DNA of 64,000 nucleotides. Source: an uncultured Bacteroidia bacterium (GTDB lineage Bacteria; Bacteroidota; Bacteroidia; Bacteroidales; F082). The position numbers and the translations under genes were made by a program. Below the pieces are notes generated by a model. It was given only the letters and a program-made list of their open reading frames with translations. It searched no databases and had not been told where the DNA came from. Positions within the stretch are counted from its first letter, which is position 1. Every line of letters begins with the position of its first letter. The DNA lies in contig CACYHP010000002.1 in the NCBI GenBank assembly GCA_902774295.1, forward strand, positions 248,001-312,000, written 5' to 3'. Shown piece after piece: positions 27,774 through 35,784 of this stretch.

Positions 27774-29588
27774 ATGATTAAGAACAAGATAAACTATTCG
27801 CATCGCAAATATGTCATCGGCTCGATATTCATATTGGTCGCTGTCATCCTTTTAATAAAGCTTTTCATGATTCAGATTGTCGATGACTCGTACAAGCAGT
27901 CGTCGGACAACAACACTTTACGATATATCACTCAATATCCATCAAGAGGTAAGATTTACGACCGCAACGGCAAGCTGCTTGTGTATAATGAAGCCGTTTA
28001 CGACCTTATGATCATCCCTTCGCAGGCGAGAAATATTGATACCGCTGCTTTTTGTAAGTTATTGAATATCAGTAATGAAACTTATAATAACAACCTCAAA
28101 AAAGCAAAAAGGTATTCAAGTATCACTCCTTCGATTTTCATTTCACAAATCACAAAGGAGGAATATGGGCATATTGCTGAGGTTTTGTACCATTATCCTG
28201 GTTTTTATTTCCAGACCCGCGCTATTCGCCAGTATCCGAAGCCTATTGCGGCTCACACCTTAGGCAGCATCGGTGAGGTTACAAAGCCTGAGATGGAGCG
28301 CGATTCATATTACAACCTCGGTGATTATATAGGAAAATCAGGCATTGAGAAATATTACGAGAAAGATCTTCGCGGTAAGAAAGGCATAAAAATCACTGTC
28401 GTCGACGTGCACAACCGCGAGAAAGAGCGTTTCATGAACGGTGAGTACGACACCTTGCCTGTGCCGGGAAAAGACATCATCCTCGGTCTCGACGCTGACC
28501 TTCAGGCATACGGCGAGTATCTCATGGCAGGAAAAACAGGCTCCATCGTCGCCATCGAGCCTACCACAGGCCAGATTCTTGCGATGGTGTCGAGTCCTAC
28601 CTATGACCCTAACGAACTTGTGGGACGCACCCGTGGATTACGGTACAGCGAACTGCTCAACGATCCGGATAAACCGTTGATTAACAGGGCGATAAGTGGC
28701 ACATACCCTCCTGGTTCGACCTTCAAGATGATAAACGGCTTGATATCTCTACAAAGCGGTGTAATAACTGTCAACACAGCATATCCTTGTAGCGGTCCGA
28801 ACAGCGTCCCTATCAAATGCACGCACTACCACAGCTCGCCAGTGAGGCTGTACGATGCCATTGAAAACTCGTGCAACCCCTATTTCTGGCAGGCTTTTCA
28901 AGATATGTTGAACTCAAGACATTTCGGTAGTCCACGCGAAGGGTTCAAATTCTGGTACGACAACGTCACCAGCTTCGGTTTGGGCAGGGCGTTCAACTCC
29001 GACATCCCGTTCACGGTGTCAGGCAACATCCCGAAGATGGAATACTATGACAAGGTGTATCGCGGAGTATGGAATGCCATGACGGTCCGCTCGCTCAGCA
29101 TCGGTCAGGGTGAGATTTTGGTGACGCCGCTGCAGCTTGCCAACGTGGCGGCCGCCATAGGCAACGAAGGCTATTTCTACGAGCCGCATTATATCAAAAG
29201 CTTCGGTGACCCCAACGACAGCGTCTCTTTTGAGAAACATGTCATCGACATTAAGAAAAAGCATTTCCAAGATGTGAAAAAAGGCATGCAGAACGTCTTC
29301 GAGGGCGAGCACGGAACCGCGAGGATGTCAAAAATTCCCGACATCACTGTTGGAGGCAAGACTGGCACTGCAGAAAACCCGCACGGTCCCGACCACTCTA
29401 TCTTCATGGGGTTTGCACCTGTAGATAACCCGCAGATCGCCATCGCCGTTGTGGTTGAAAACGCAGGCTTTGGCTCGACATGGGCCGCTCCTATCGCATC
29501 CCTGATGATTGAAAAATACATCAAAGGCGAAGTGATGCGCCCGAATATTGAAAAACGAGTTCTAACACTTAACCAAACTGAAGAATGA
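27774..29588 (+). CDS. mrdA: Penicillin-binding protein 2 (transpeptidase)
   Basis: 604 aa. One N-terminal membrane helix (about 14-33), a PBP dimerisation domain starting with PSRGKIYDRNGKLLVYN, then the transpeptidase. The catalytic triad motifs are complete: S315-T-F-K318 in PGSTFKMI, S366-C-N368 in ENSCNPY, and K529-T-G531 in GGKTGTAENPHG. It crosslinks peptidoglycan during cell elongation in the periplasm. The stop overlaps the rodA ATG by four bases, the standard PBP2-RodA pair. mreBCD, usual upstream partners, are not here; gldH lies divergently instead. Confidence 0.95.
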   Translation: MIKNKINYSHRKYVIGSIFILVAVILLIKLFMIQIVDDSYKQSSDNNTLRYITQYPSRGKIYDRNGKLLVYNEAVYDLMIIPSQARNIDTAAFCKLLNISNETYNNNLKKAKRYSSITPSIFISQITKEEYGHIAEVLYHYPGFYFQTRAIRQYPKPIAAHTLGSIGEVTKPEMERDSYYNLGDYIGKSGIEKYYEKDLRGKKGIKITVVDVHNREKERFMNGEYDTLPVPGKDIILGLDADLQAYGEYLMAGKTGSIVAIEPTTGQILAMVSSPTYDPNELVGRTRGLRYSELLNDPDKPLINRAISGTYPPGSTFKMINGLISLQSGVITVNTAYPCSGPNSVPIKCTHYHSSPVRLYDAIENSCNPYFWQAFQDMLNSRHFGSPREGFKFWYDNVTSFGLGRAFNSDIPFTVSGNIPKMEYYDKVYRGVWNAMTVRSLSIGQGEILVTPLQLANVAAAIGNEGYFYEPHYIKSFGDPNDSVSFEKHVIDIKKKHFQDVKKGMQNVFEGEHGTARMSKIPDITVGGKTGTAENPHGPDHSIFMGFAPVDNPQIAIAVVVENAGFGSTWAAPIASLMIEKYIKGEVMRPNIEKRVLTLNQTEE

Positions 29589-30841
29589 GAAGCAAAAACA
29601 TAGTTGGAAGAATAGATATATGGTTGTTAATCATATACTTAGCCTTAGCGACAATAGGGCTCTTGAGCATTTATGCGGCAGCTTACAACGAGGCGCATCC
29701 GCATATCTACGACCTGTCGCAAAACTATGGCAAACAGCTTCTTTTCATCGGGGTAAGCCTCGTCTTTGGATTCGCTATCTTGCTGATAGATGCTAAGTTT
29801 TTCAACGCTTTCGCATACGTCATTTATGGCTTGTCGATATTATCTCTGCTATTGGTTCTGGTCGTCGGCTCCAAAATCTCAGGTTCGACCTCTTGGATTC
29901 AGTTCGGTCCAATATCGTTCCAGCCTTCAGAATTGGCAAAATTCGGCACTGCTTTGGCTCTAGCCCACTATCTTGGCAAACTCGACACAGACATCACCAA
30001 ACTAAGGACGAAACTCACGACTTTCGGCATCGTTCTTTTGCCGATGCTGCTCATCTTAGCGCAGGGCGACGCCGGCTCGGCATCTGTTTTCATCATATTC
30101 CTGCTTGTCATCTACCGTGAAGGCATGGGAGGCAAACTTCTGATAATCGGGCTGTCGGCAGCGACACTTTTCATCGTATCTCTTTGTGTATCAAAGTGGT
30201 ACATCATGATTAGTCTTGTCATCATTTTTGCCTTGTTACTATTGATAATAAATCGCACAAAGAAAAATATATTAATACTGATTGGCATACTCATTGCAGC
30301 ATGTGCCTTCGTCTTCTCCGTCGACTTTGCCTTCAATCACGTCCTGAAGCAGCATCAACGGACTCGTATCAACATCATTTTAGGTAAAGAACACGATATC
30401 AAAGGAGTTGGTTATAACCTCAATCAGTCAATGATTGCTATAGGTTCCGGCGGTTTTTCCGGCAAGGGATACCTCAACGGCACCATGACGAAATACAACT
30501 TCGTGCCAGAGCAGCACACCGACTTCATTTTCTGCACTGTCGGTGAGGAGTTAGGATTTATGGGGAGTTTCTTCCTGATAGCGCTTTACCTTGCTTTAGT
30601 GTTGAGAATCATTCACTTAGCTGAGCGACAACGATCCGCTTTCAGTCGTATTTATGGATATGGAATAGCGTGTATTTTCTTCTTCCATTTTGCCATAAAT
30701 ATAGGAATGACAATCGGATTAGTGCCTGTCATCGGTATCCCATTGCCATTCCTAAGTTACGGAGGCTCAAGCCTCTTGATGTTTTCTATGATGCTGTTCG
30801 TCTTCCTGAAACAGGACGCGAATCGTATGAACATCCTTTAG
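29585..30841 (+). CDS. rodA: Rod-shape SEDS glycosyltransferase RodA
   Basis: 418 aa, about ten membrane helices. SEDS family blocks: GSTSWIQFGPISFQPSELAK near residue 100, AQGDAGSASVFIIFL, and PEQHTDFIFCTVGEELGFMG near residue 300. The C-terminal GIPLPFLSYGGSSLL is diagnostic. RodA polymerises glycan strands with PBP2. Starts within the mrdA stop. Its 3' end overlaps the converging pfkA stop by four bases (30838-30841). Confidence 0.96.
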   Translation: MRSKNIVGRIDIWLLIIYLALATIGLLSIYAAAYNEAHPHIYDLSQNYGKQLLFIGVSLVFGFAILLIDAKFFNAFAYVIYGLSILSLLLVLVVGSKISGSTSWIQFGPISFQPSELAKFGTALALAHYLGKLDTDITKLRTKLTTFGIVLLPMLLILAQGDAGSASVFIIFLLVIYREGMGGKLLIIGLSAATLFIVSLCVSKWYIMISLVIIFALLLLIINRTKKNILILIGILIAACAFVFSVDFAFNHVLKQHQRTRINIILGKEHDIKGVGYNLNQSMIAIGSGGFSGKGYLNGTMTKYNFVPEQHTDFIFCTVGEELGFMGSFFLIALYLALVLRIIHLAERQRSAFSRIYGYGIACIFFFHFAINIGMTIGLVPVIGIPLPFLSYGGSSLLMFSMMLFVFLKQDANRMNIL

Positions 30842-31932
30842 ATTCCTAACGAAATATTCAGTCCTTTTGCGGTGCGGATGAGGTCGCAATCCGGATCCAC
30901 GAAGTTCATCTTCGCCACAGCGTCTTTGATAGGCACGCTGATGACGTTAGGATGATGGTAAGCCACCATGTGACCGTATTCCTTGTTGAGCACCATCTCG
31001 AATGCCTTCACGCCGAACTGTGCCGCGAGCACTCTGTCGTAAGCTATCGGCACGCCGCCGCGCTGCAGGTGACCGAGTGTAGTCTCACGCATATCGTGTT
31101 CAAAGCCAGCGGCTTTCATCTGATCGATAAACTTCACGCCGATGCCGCCGAGCTTCACGTTCTCGTATCCGACTTCGCTGCTCTTGGTGAAGATCTGCTG
31201 TCCGTCTTTCGGCTTAGCGCCTTCGCTGATGACCACGATGGCATGACCACGGTCGTTATGGAAACGCTCTTCAAGACGTTCCTTCACGATGTTGATGTCG
31301 TAAGGGAACTCCGGCAACAGACAGACCTCGGCGCCGCCAGCTATTGCTGCGTTCAGCGCGATCCAGCCAGCGTCACGTCCCATGACTTCGAGCACGAAGA
31401 CACGGTTGTGAGAAGCAGCTGTCGTCACGAGCTTGTCGACGGCTTCAGTGGCAATCTGCACTGCTGTCTGGAAACCGAAGGTGCAGTCGGTCATCGAGAG
31501 GTCGTTGTCGATGGTTTTCGGCACTCCGATGATGTTCAAGCCCTTTTCATAAAGCTTCTGAGATATCCTCTGCGAGCCGTCGCCACCGATATTGATGACG
31601 CAGTCGACGCCCATATATTCCAGGCGGTGAATCATCTCGTCGGAACGGTCGACAGTCTCCCATGTGCCGTCGTTTTTCTTCACTGGCCAGCTAAACGGGC
31701 CGCCTTTGTTGGTTGTCTCGATTATGGTGCCGCCACGAAAATGTATTCCGCGCACGACTTCAGGTGTGAGGCGCACTATCTCCTGCGGCTCCCAAAGCAC
31801 TCCGTTGAAGGCCTGGATGCTGCCGAGGACCTCCCAGTCTTTCTCCTGCGACGCACGCTTCACAATAGCGCGAATCACCGCATTAAGGCCTGGGCAGTCG
31901 CCGCCACCGGTAGTTATAAGAACTCGTTTCAT
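30838..31932 (-). CDS. pfkA: 6-phosphofructokinase
   Basis: 364 aa. N-terminal TTGGGDCPGLNAVIRA binds nucleotide. The active-site blocks are INIGGDGSQ (residues 114-121) and VPKTIDNDL (138-145), then FVLEVMGRDAGWIAL. The pair Gly119 (GGDG, typical of ATP enzymes) with Lys139 (PKTIDND, typical of PPi enzymes) matches the group III subset, which is usually ATP-dependent. It commits fructose-6-phosphate to glycolysis. Just upstream of the start lies a 100-base palindromic repeat. Confidence 0.93.
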   Translation of the reverse strand: MKRVLITTGGGDCPGLNAVIRAIVKRASQEKDWEVLGSIQAFNGVLWEPQEIVRLTPEVVRGIHFRGGTIIETTNKGGPFSWPVKKNDGTWETVDRSDEMIHRLEYMGVDCVINIGGDGSQRISQKLYEKGLNIIGVPKTIDNDLSMTDCTFGFQTAVQIATEAVDKLVTTAASHNRVFVLEVMGRDAGWIALNAAIAGGAEVCLLPEFPYDINIVKERLEERFHNDRGHAIVVISEGAKPKDGQQIFTKSSEVGYENVKLGGIGVKFIDQMKAAGFEHDMRETTLGHLQRGGVPIAYDRVLAAQFGVKAFEMVLNKEYGHMVAYHHPNVISVPIKDAVAKMNFVDPDCDLIRTAKGLNISLGI

Positions 31933-31947
31933 AACATATTATTTGTT

Positions 31948-32047
31948 GTCATTTCGAGTGCAGCGAAGCGGAATCGAGAAATCCTTTATTTACGAAATCA
32001 TTTATATTTACGTTAACAAAGGATTTCTCCACTTCGGTCGAAATGAC
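31948..32047. repeat. Palindromic repeat, inverted pair, intergenic (copy 1)
   Basis: 100 bases. Ends are GTCATTTCGA (31948-31957) and its reverse complement TCGAAATGAC (32038-32047). Inner arms GAGAAATCCTTT and AAAGGATTTCTC pair as well. The two arms are variants of one unit: the left carries GTGCAGCGAAGCGGAATC in its middle, the right a shorter CACTTCGG. The spacer between arms is AT-rich. Lies between pfkA and aspS, two bases from the aspS stop. Confidence 0.92.
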
Positions 32048-32048
32048 G

Positions 32049-33809
32049 TTATTGTTTCAAATTCAATGCAATCTGAAGTTCATCGAGCTGCTCCTGAGCA
32101 ATCGCTGACGGGCTCTCTGCCATGACATCGCGTCCCTGGTTGTTCTTCGGGAATGCGATGAAGTCGCGGATTGAGTCCTGACCTCCGAAGAGTGAGCAGA
32201 GGCGGTCGAAGCCGAATGCCAATCCTGCGTGAGGTGGTGCTCCGTATTCGAAAGCGTTCATCAGGAAGCCGAACTGCTCCTGAGCCTTCTCATCGGTAAA
32301 GCCGAGGGTGTGGAACATCTTCTTCTGGAGGTTCTTGTCGTGGATACGGACTGAACCGCCACCGACTTCTGTGCCGTTGAGCACAATATCGTAAGCGTTT
32401 GCACGGATCTCACCCCATTTGTCAGGCTGCTCGAGGAGGTATTCATCCTCTGGCTTAGGTGCTGTAAACGGATGGTGCATGGCATAGAAACGCTGTGTCT
32501 CTTCGTCCCATTCGAGAAGCGGGAAGTCAATGACCCACAATGGTTTATACACGTTAGGATCGCGCAAGCCGAGCTGGTTACCCATCTCGAGACGGAGAGC
32601 GTTCATCTGCACTCTTGTAGGCATGGCTTTGCCGCTGAGTATCAACAGCATATCACCTGGTTTGGCATTGCATTTGTCGAGCCATGTCTTCAAAATCTCA
32701 GGTGTATAGAACTTATCGACTGACGACTTGATAGTGCCGTCTTCGTTGTATTTCACGTAAACGAGGCCTTTAGCTCCAACTTGCGGACGTTTCACGAAGT
32801 CGGTGAGTGCGTCGGTCTGTTTGCGGGTGTAGTTGGCGCAGCCTTCAGCGTTTATGGCGACCACGAGTTCAGCCTCATCGAACACCGAGAAGCCGTGACC
32901 TTTAGCCACGTCATTGAGTTCGACAAACTTCATTCCAAAACGGATATCCGGCTTGTCGGAACCGTAATATTTCATTGCGTCATGCCAAGTAATTCTTGGG
33001 AAATCGCCAAATTCGATGCCTTTGATGGTCTTAAACAGATGTTTTGCCAAGCCCTCAAACATATTGATGACGTCTTCCTGTTCCACGAACGACATCTCGC
33101 AGTCGATCTGTGTGAACTCAGGCTGACGGTCAGCGCGGAGGTCCTCATCGCGGAAGCAGCGTACGATCTGGAAGTAACGGTCGAAGCCAGCAACCATGAG
33201 GAGCTGCTTGAACTGCTGTGGTGACTGTGGAAGAGCGTAGAACTCGCCCGGGTTCATACGTGACGGCACCACGAAGTCGCGGGCACCTTCAGGAGTCGAC
33301 TTGATCAAGCAAGGAGTCTCGATCTCGAGGAAGTCATTGCCTGACAAGTATTTACGCACTTCCTGAGCCATTTTATGGCGCAAGATGATGTTGTTCTTGA
33401 TTGGGTTACGACGCAAGTCGAGGTAACGGTACTTCATGCGGATGTCGTCACCGCCGTCGCTGACGTCTTCGATAGTGAACGGAGGCACCTTCGAGGTGGT
33501 CAAAATCTTAAGGCTTCCGACTTTCAGCTCGATGTCGCCTGTCGGGTTTTTCGGGTTCTTAGACTCGCGTTCCACCACGACGCCTTTTGCCTGGATGACG
33601 TATTCACGTCCGATCTCGCGGGCGGTCTTCATCGTCTCATCCGAGCTAACTCCTTCTTGCATAAAGAGTTGCGTAATACCATATCTATCACGTAAATCAA
33701 TCCAAAGCAGGGCGCCTTTGTCGCGAACGCGCTGCACCCAGCCGCTCAAAGTGACTTCCTGACCCACGTTGGTCATGCGAAGTTCACCACATGTATGAGT
33801 TCTAAACAT
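32049..33809 (-). CDS. aspS: Aspartyl-tRNA synthetase
   Basis: 586 aa, bacterial type. N-terminal anticodon-binding OB fold ([20 protein letters not shown]). Class II motif 2 is [20 protein letters not shown], and motif 3 lies in [17 protein letters not shown]. The GAD insertion typical of bacterial AspRS fills residues 290-410. The C-terminal [17 protein letters not shown] closes the fold. The stop codon lies two bases from a palindromic repeat, which may end its transcript. Discriminating Asp-only from Asp/Asn charging is not possible by eye. Confidence 0.97.
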   Translation of the reverse strand: MFRTHTCGELRMTNVGQEVTLSGWVQRVRDKGALLWIDLRDRYGITQLFMQEGVSSDETMKTAREIGREYVIQAKGVVVERESKNPKNPTGDIELKVGSLKILTTSKVPPFTIEDVSDGGDDIRMKYRYLDLRRNPIKNNIILRHKMAQEVRKYLSGNDFLEIETPCLIKSTPEGARDFVVPSRMNPGEFYALPQSPQQFKQLLMVAGFDRYFQIVRCFRDEDLRADRQPEFTQIDCEMSFVEQEDVINMFEGLAKHLFKTIKGIEFGDFPRITWHDAMKYYGSDKPDIRFGMKFVELNDVAKGHGFSVFDEAELVVAINAEGCANYTRKQTDALTDFVKRPQVGAKGLVYVKYNEDGTIKSSVDKFYTPEILKTWLDKCNAKPGDMLLILSGKAMPTRVQMNALRLEMGNQLGLRDPNVYKPLWVIDFPLLEWDEETQRFYAMHHPFTAPKPEDEYLLEQPDKWGEIRANAYDIVLNGTEVGGGSVRIHDKNLQKKMFHTLGFTDEKAQEQFGFLMNAFEYGAPPHAGLAFGFDRLCSLFGGQDSIRDFIAFPKNNQGRDVMAESPSAIAQEQLDELQIALNLKQ

Positions 33810-33839
33810 ATCGTTTAACTATTATTTTCAATAAGGTTG

Positions 33840-33847
33840 CAAATTTA
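33840..33847 (-). promoter_or_regulatory. -7 element for aspS
   Basis: Minus-strand TAAATTTG, exact TAnnTTTG, 31 bases before the aspS ATG. Confidence 0.5.
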
Positions 33848-33855
33848 CAAAAATT

Positions 33856-35757
33856 TTAAATGTTGACCACTTTCATGCAACATTTTTTGCAGTCGAAGTC
33901 AAGGCGGAAACGACCATGAACGTTGCTGATGAACAACGGAGTGGCAGGTTTTCCTATCTCTTTTGAGCACATGCCGTTGGCATAACGGATGCAATGTTTG
34001 GTCGTCATCACCACGATTTCGCCTTCAGGCATGGTTTTTTCGAGACCATCATCGATATGCGCAACGCCATGATTCTCATAGAATTGACGAGCCAAGGTAT
34101 TGGTGACGTTGGCGAGATATGACAGTCTTGTCATTTCGAGCGTAGTCGAGAAATCCTTAGTATTCGGATGCATCGTATCAAAGAGGATTTCTCCATTCCG
34201 CTTCACTTCGTTACGCTTCAGTCGAAATGACAACTCCAATTCCGTCACCAGCTGACGTTTCATCTCCCCAAGAACCGATGCTGGGATAAAATAGACTGTA
34301 TCTAATTGAATATCAATATTTTCAACAACAAATTTCGTATCACCCCACTGTGAGAGCTTTGTGCGGATTGTCTCGAGAGCCTTCTCAGGATTCTTTGCGA
34401 CGTCTTTGGGGCATTGCAGGCAAATGCTGACGTTTTCATCAACTGACGTTAATCTGAGCCCGTCAGATGTCTCGGAAAGTTCCAATTTGATTGGGAGTTT
34501 GCGGTTGCCAGTAGAGTTCTCAACGGATTTTTGCCAGATAATGTCGAAGTTTCTATACAATGAGATTTCTCGACTACGCTTCGCTTCGCTCGAAATGACG
34601 ATCTTCTTTATGTCATTTCGACCGACCGAAGGGAGCGGAGAAATCTCCTTTGAACACAAGATAACGTTCCCTTCTACCCCATTGACATTAAAGCCTTGCA
34701 ATTCATTGTTGTCGTCCAAAAAGCAGAGGCCGTCGCCGTTATGGAGGGTAATGCCGTCTTTAAGCTTGACAGTCAAGCGTTTGCCGTCTATTTTTATGAT
34801 TTCGCCGATGTGTTCTCCCATCGATTTCGGGGTAAACGGAGCATCGATATTCTTTTGACGGCCGTGTGCGAAATAGTCAGTGAAACCACGTGAAAACGAC
34901 TTTTCAAGGTTAGGTTCGAACGATGGTGCTGACACTCCGCGTGAGGCACGTTCCAAATCCGGACGGCGTTCGATGATTTCATCGATGGCTCGACGGTAAT
35001 AAGCTGTCGTATTCTTCACATAGTCAGCGTCTTTCAAGCGACCCTCGATTTTGAACGAGGTGATGCCGGCATCGATCAACTCTTCGAGATTCTTGGAGTT
35101 GTTCATGTCGCGCAATGAAAGCAGATGTCGGTTGGCTATCAACACGTTACCGTTTTCGTCTTCGAGATTCCATTTCAAACGGCATGGCTGTGCGCACGCT
35201 CCACGGTTCGCTGAACGATGTCCGATGACGTGACTCAGATAGCACTGTCCGCTGTATGAGACGCACAAAGCGCCATGGACGAAAAACTCCAACGGCACCG
35301 TCGTCTTCGAGCGAATCTCCTTTATCTCATTGATACTCAGTTCTCTTGCCAGAACCACCTGCTTAAAACCGACATCTTCAAGGAACTTCACTTTCTCAGC
35401 GGTGGTGTTGTTGCATTGTGTCGAGGCATGCAGTGCAATCGGAGGCATGTCCATCATCAGAAGCGCCATGTCCTGCACTATAAGAGCGTCGACGCCGGCG
35501 TTGTAGCAGTCCCGGGCGAGCTTGCGAGCCTGCTCCAACTCATTGTCAAACAACAAAGTGTTGAGAGTGACATATACCTTCGCGCCAAAAATCGCAGCGT
35601 GATTGCACAGTCTTTCGATGTCCTCAATGCTATTGCCCACCTTCTCACGTGCGCCGAAGCTCGGACCGCCAATATACACCGCATCAGCGCCATGGTTGAT
35701 GGCAGCAAGCCCAACCTCGAGGTTTTTCGCAGGAGAAAGAAGTTCTATTTTTTTCAC
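33856..35757 (-). CDS. U32-family (RNA hydroxylation-type) protein with two in-frame repeat insertions
   Basis: 633 aa. N-terminal TIM-barrel part opens KKIELLSPAKNLEVGLAAIN. The U32 core reads EFFVHGALCVSYSGQCYLS then RGACAQPCR, giving four conserved Cys (165, 172, 188, 192). Relatives TrhP and RlhA hydroxylate tRNA or 23S rRNA despite the 'peptidase' name. Start is GTG 35757; no upstream ATG is in frame. Two palindromic repeats are translated inside the C-terminal half (about residues 371-399 and 510-543) and look like inserts between otherwise ordinary segments. Neither breaks the frame, so the protein may still work. Confidence 0.85.
   Translation of the reverse strand: MKKIELLSPAKNLEVGLAAINHGADAVYIGGPSFGAREKVGNSIEDIERLCNHAAIFGAKVYVTLNTLLFDNELEQARKLARDCYNAGVDALIVQDMALLMMDMPPIALHASTQCNNTTAEKVKFLEDVGFKQVVLARELSINEIKEIRSKTTVPLEFFVHGALCVSYSGQCYLSHVIGHRSANRGACAQPCRLKWNLEDENGNVLIANRHLLSLRDMNNSKNLEELIDAGITSFKIEGRLKDADYVKNTTAYYRRAIDEIIERRPDLERASRGVSAPSFEPNLEKSFSRGFTDYFAHGRQKNIDAPFTPKSMGEHIGEIIKIDGKRLTVKLKDGITLHNGDGLCFLDDNNELQGFNVNGVEGNVILCSKEISPLPSVGRNDIKKIVISSEAKRSREISLYRNFDIIWQKSVENSTGNRKLPIKLELSETSDGLRLTSVDENVSICLQCPKDVAKNPEKALETIRTKLSQWGDTKFVVENIDIQLDTVYFIPASVLGEMKRQLVTELELSFRLKRNEVKRNGEILFDTMHPNTKDFSTTLEMTRLSYLANVTNTLARQFYENHGVAHIDDGLEKTMPEGEIVVMTTKHCIRYANGMCSKEIGKPATPLFISNVHGRFRLDFDCKKCCMKVVNI
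34130..34231. repeat. Palindromic repeat, inverted pair, inside the U32 gene (copy 2)
   Basis: 102 bases from GTCATTTCGAG (34130) to GTCGAAATGAC (ends 34231), exactly 34 codons. Translated in the host frame as SFRLKRNEVKRNGEILF and on to EMTRL. Arms face inward like copy 1. Confidence 0.9.
34562..34647. repeat. Palindromic repeat, reversed arm order, inside the U32 gene (copy 3)
   Basis: 86 bases. Here the arms are tail to tail: GAGATTTCTC...CGAAATGAC (34562-34599), a 12-base spacer, then GTCATTTCGACC...GGAGAAATCTC. So the outer ends are the inner ends of copies 1 and 2. Translated in frame as KEISPLPSVGRND then VISSEAKRSREIS. Confidence 0.9.
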
Positions 35758-35771
35758 GTGAATAATTTTTG

Positions 35772-35779
35772 CAAATATA
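35772..35779 (-). promoter_or_regulatory. -7 element for the U32 gene
   Basis: Minus-strand TATATTTG, exact TAnnTTTG, 15 bases before the GTG start. Confidence 0.5.
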
Positions 35780-35784
35780 AGAAA

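Noticed and set aside
30952..32016. A 354-codon plus-strand frame antisense to pfkA
   Set aside because: pfkA has clear catalytic motifs; the frame is a shadow caused by codon bias and runs into the palindromic repeat.
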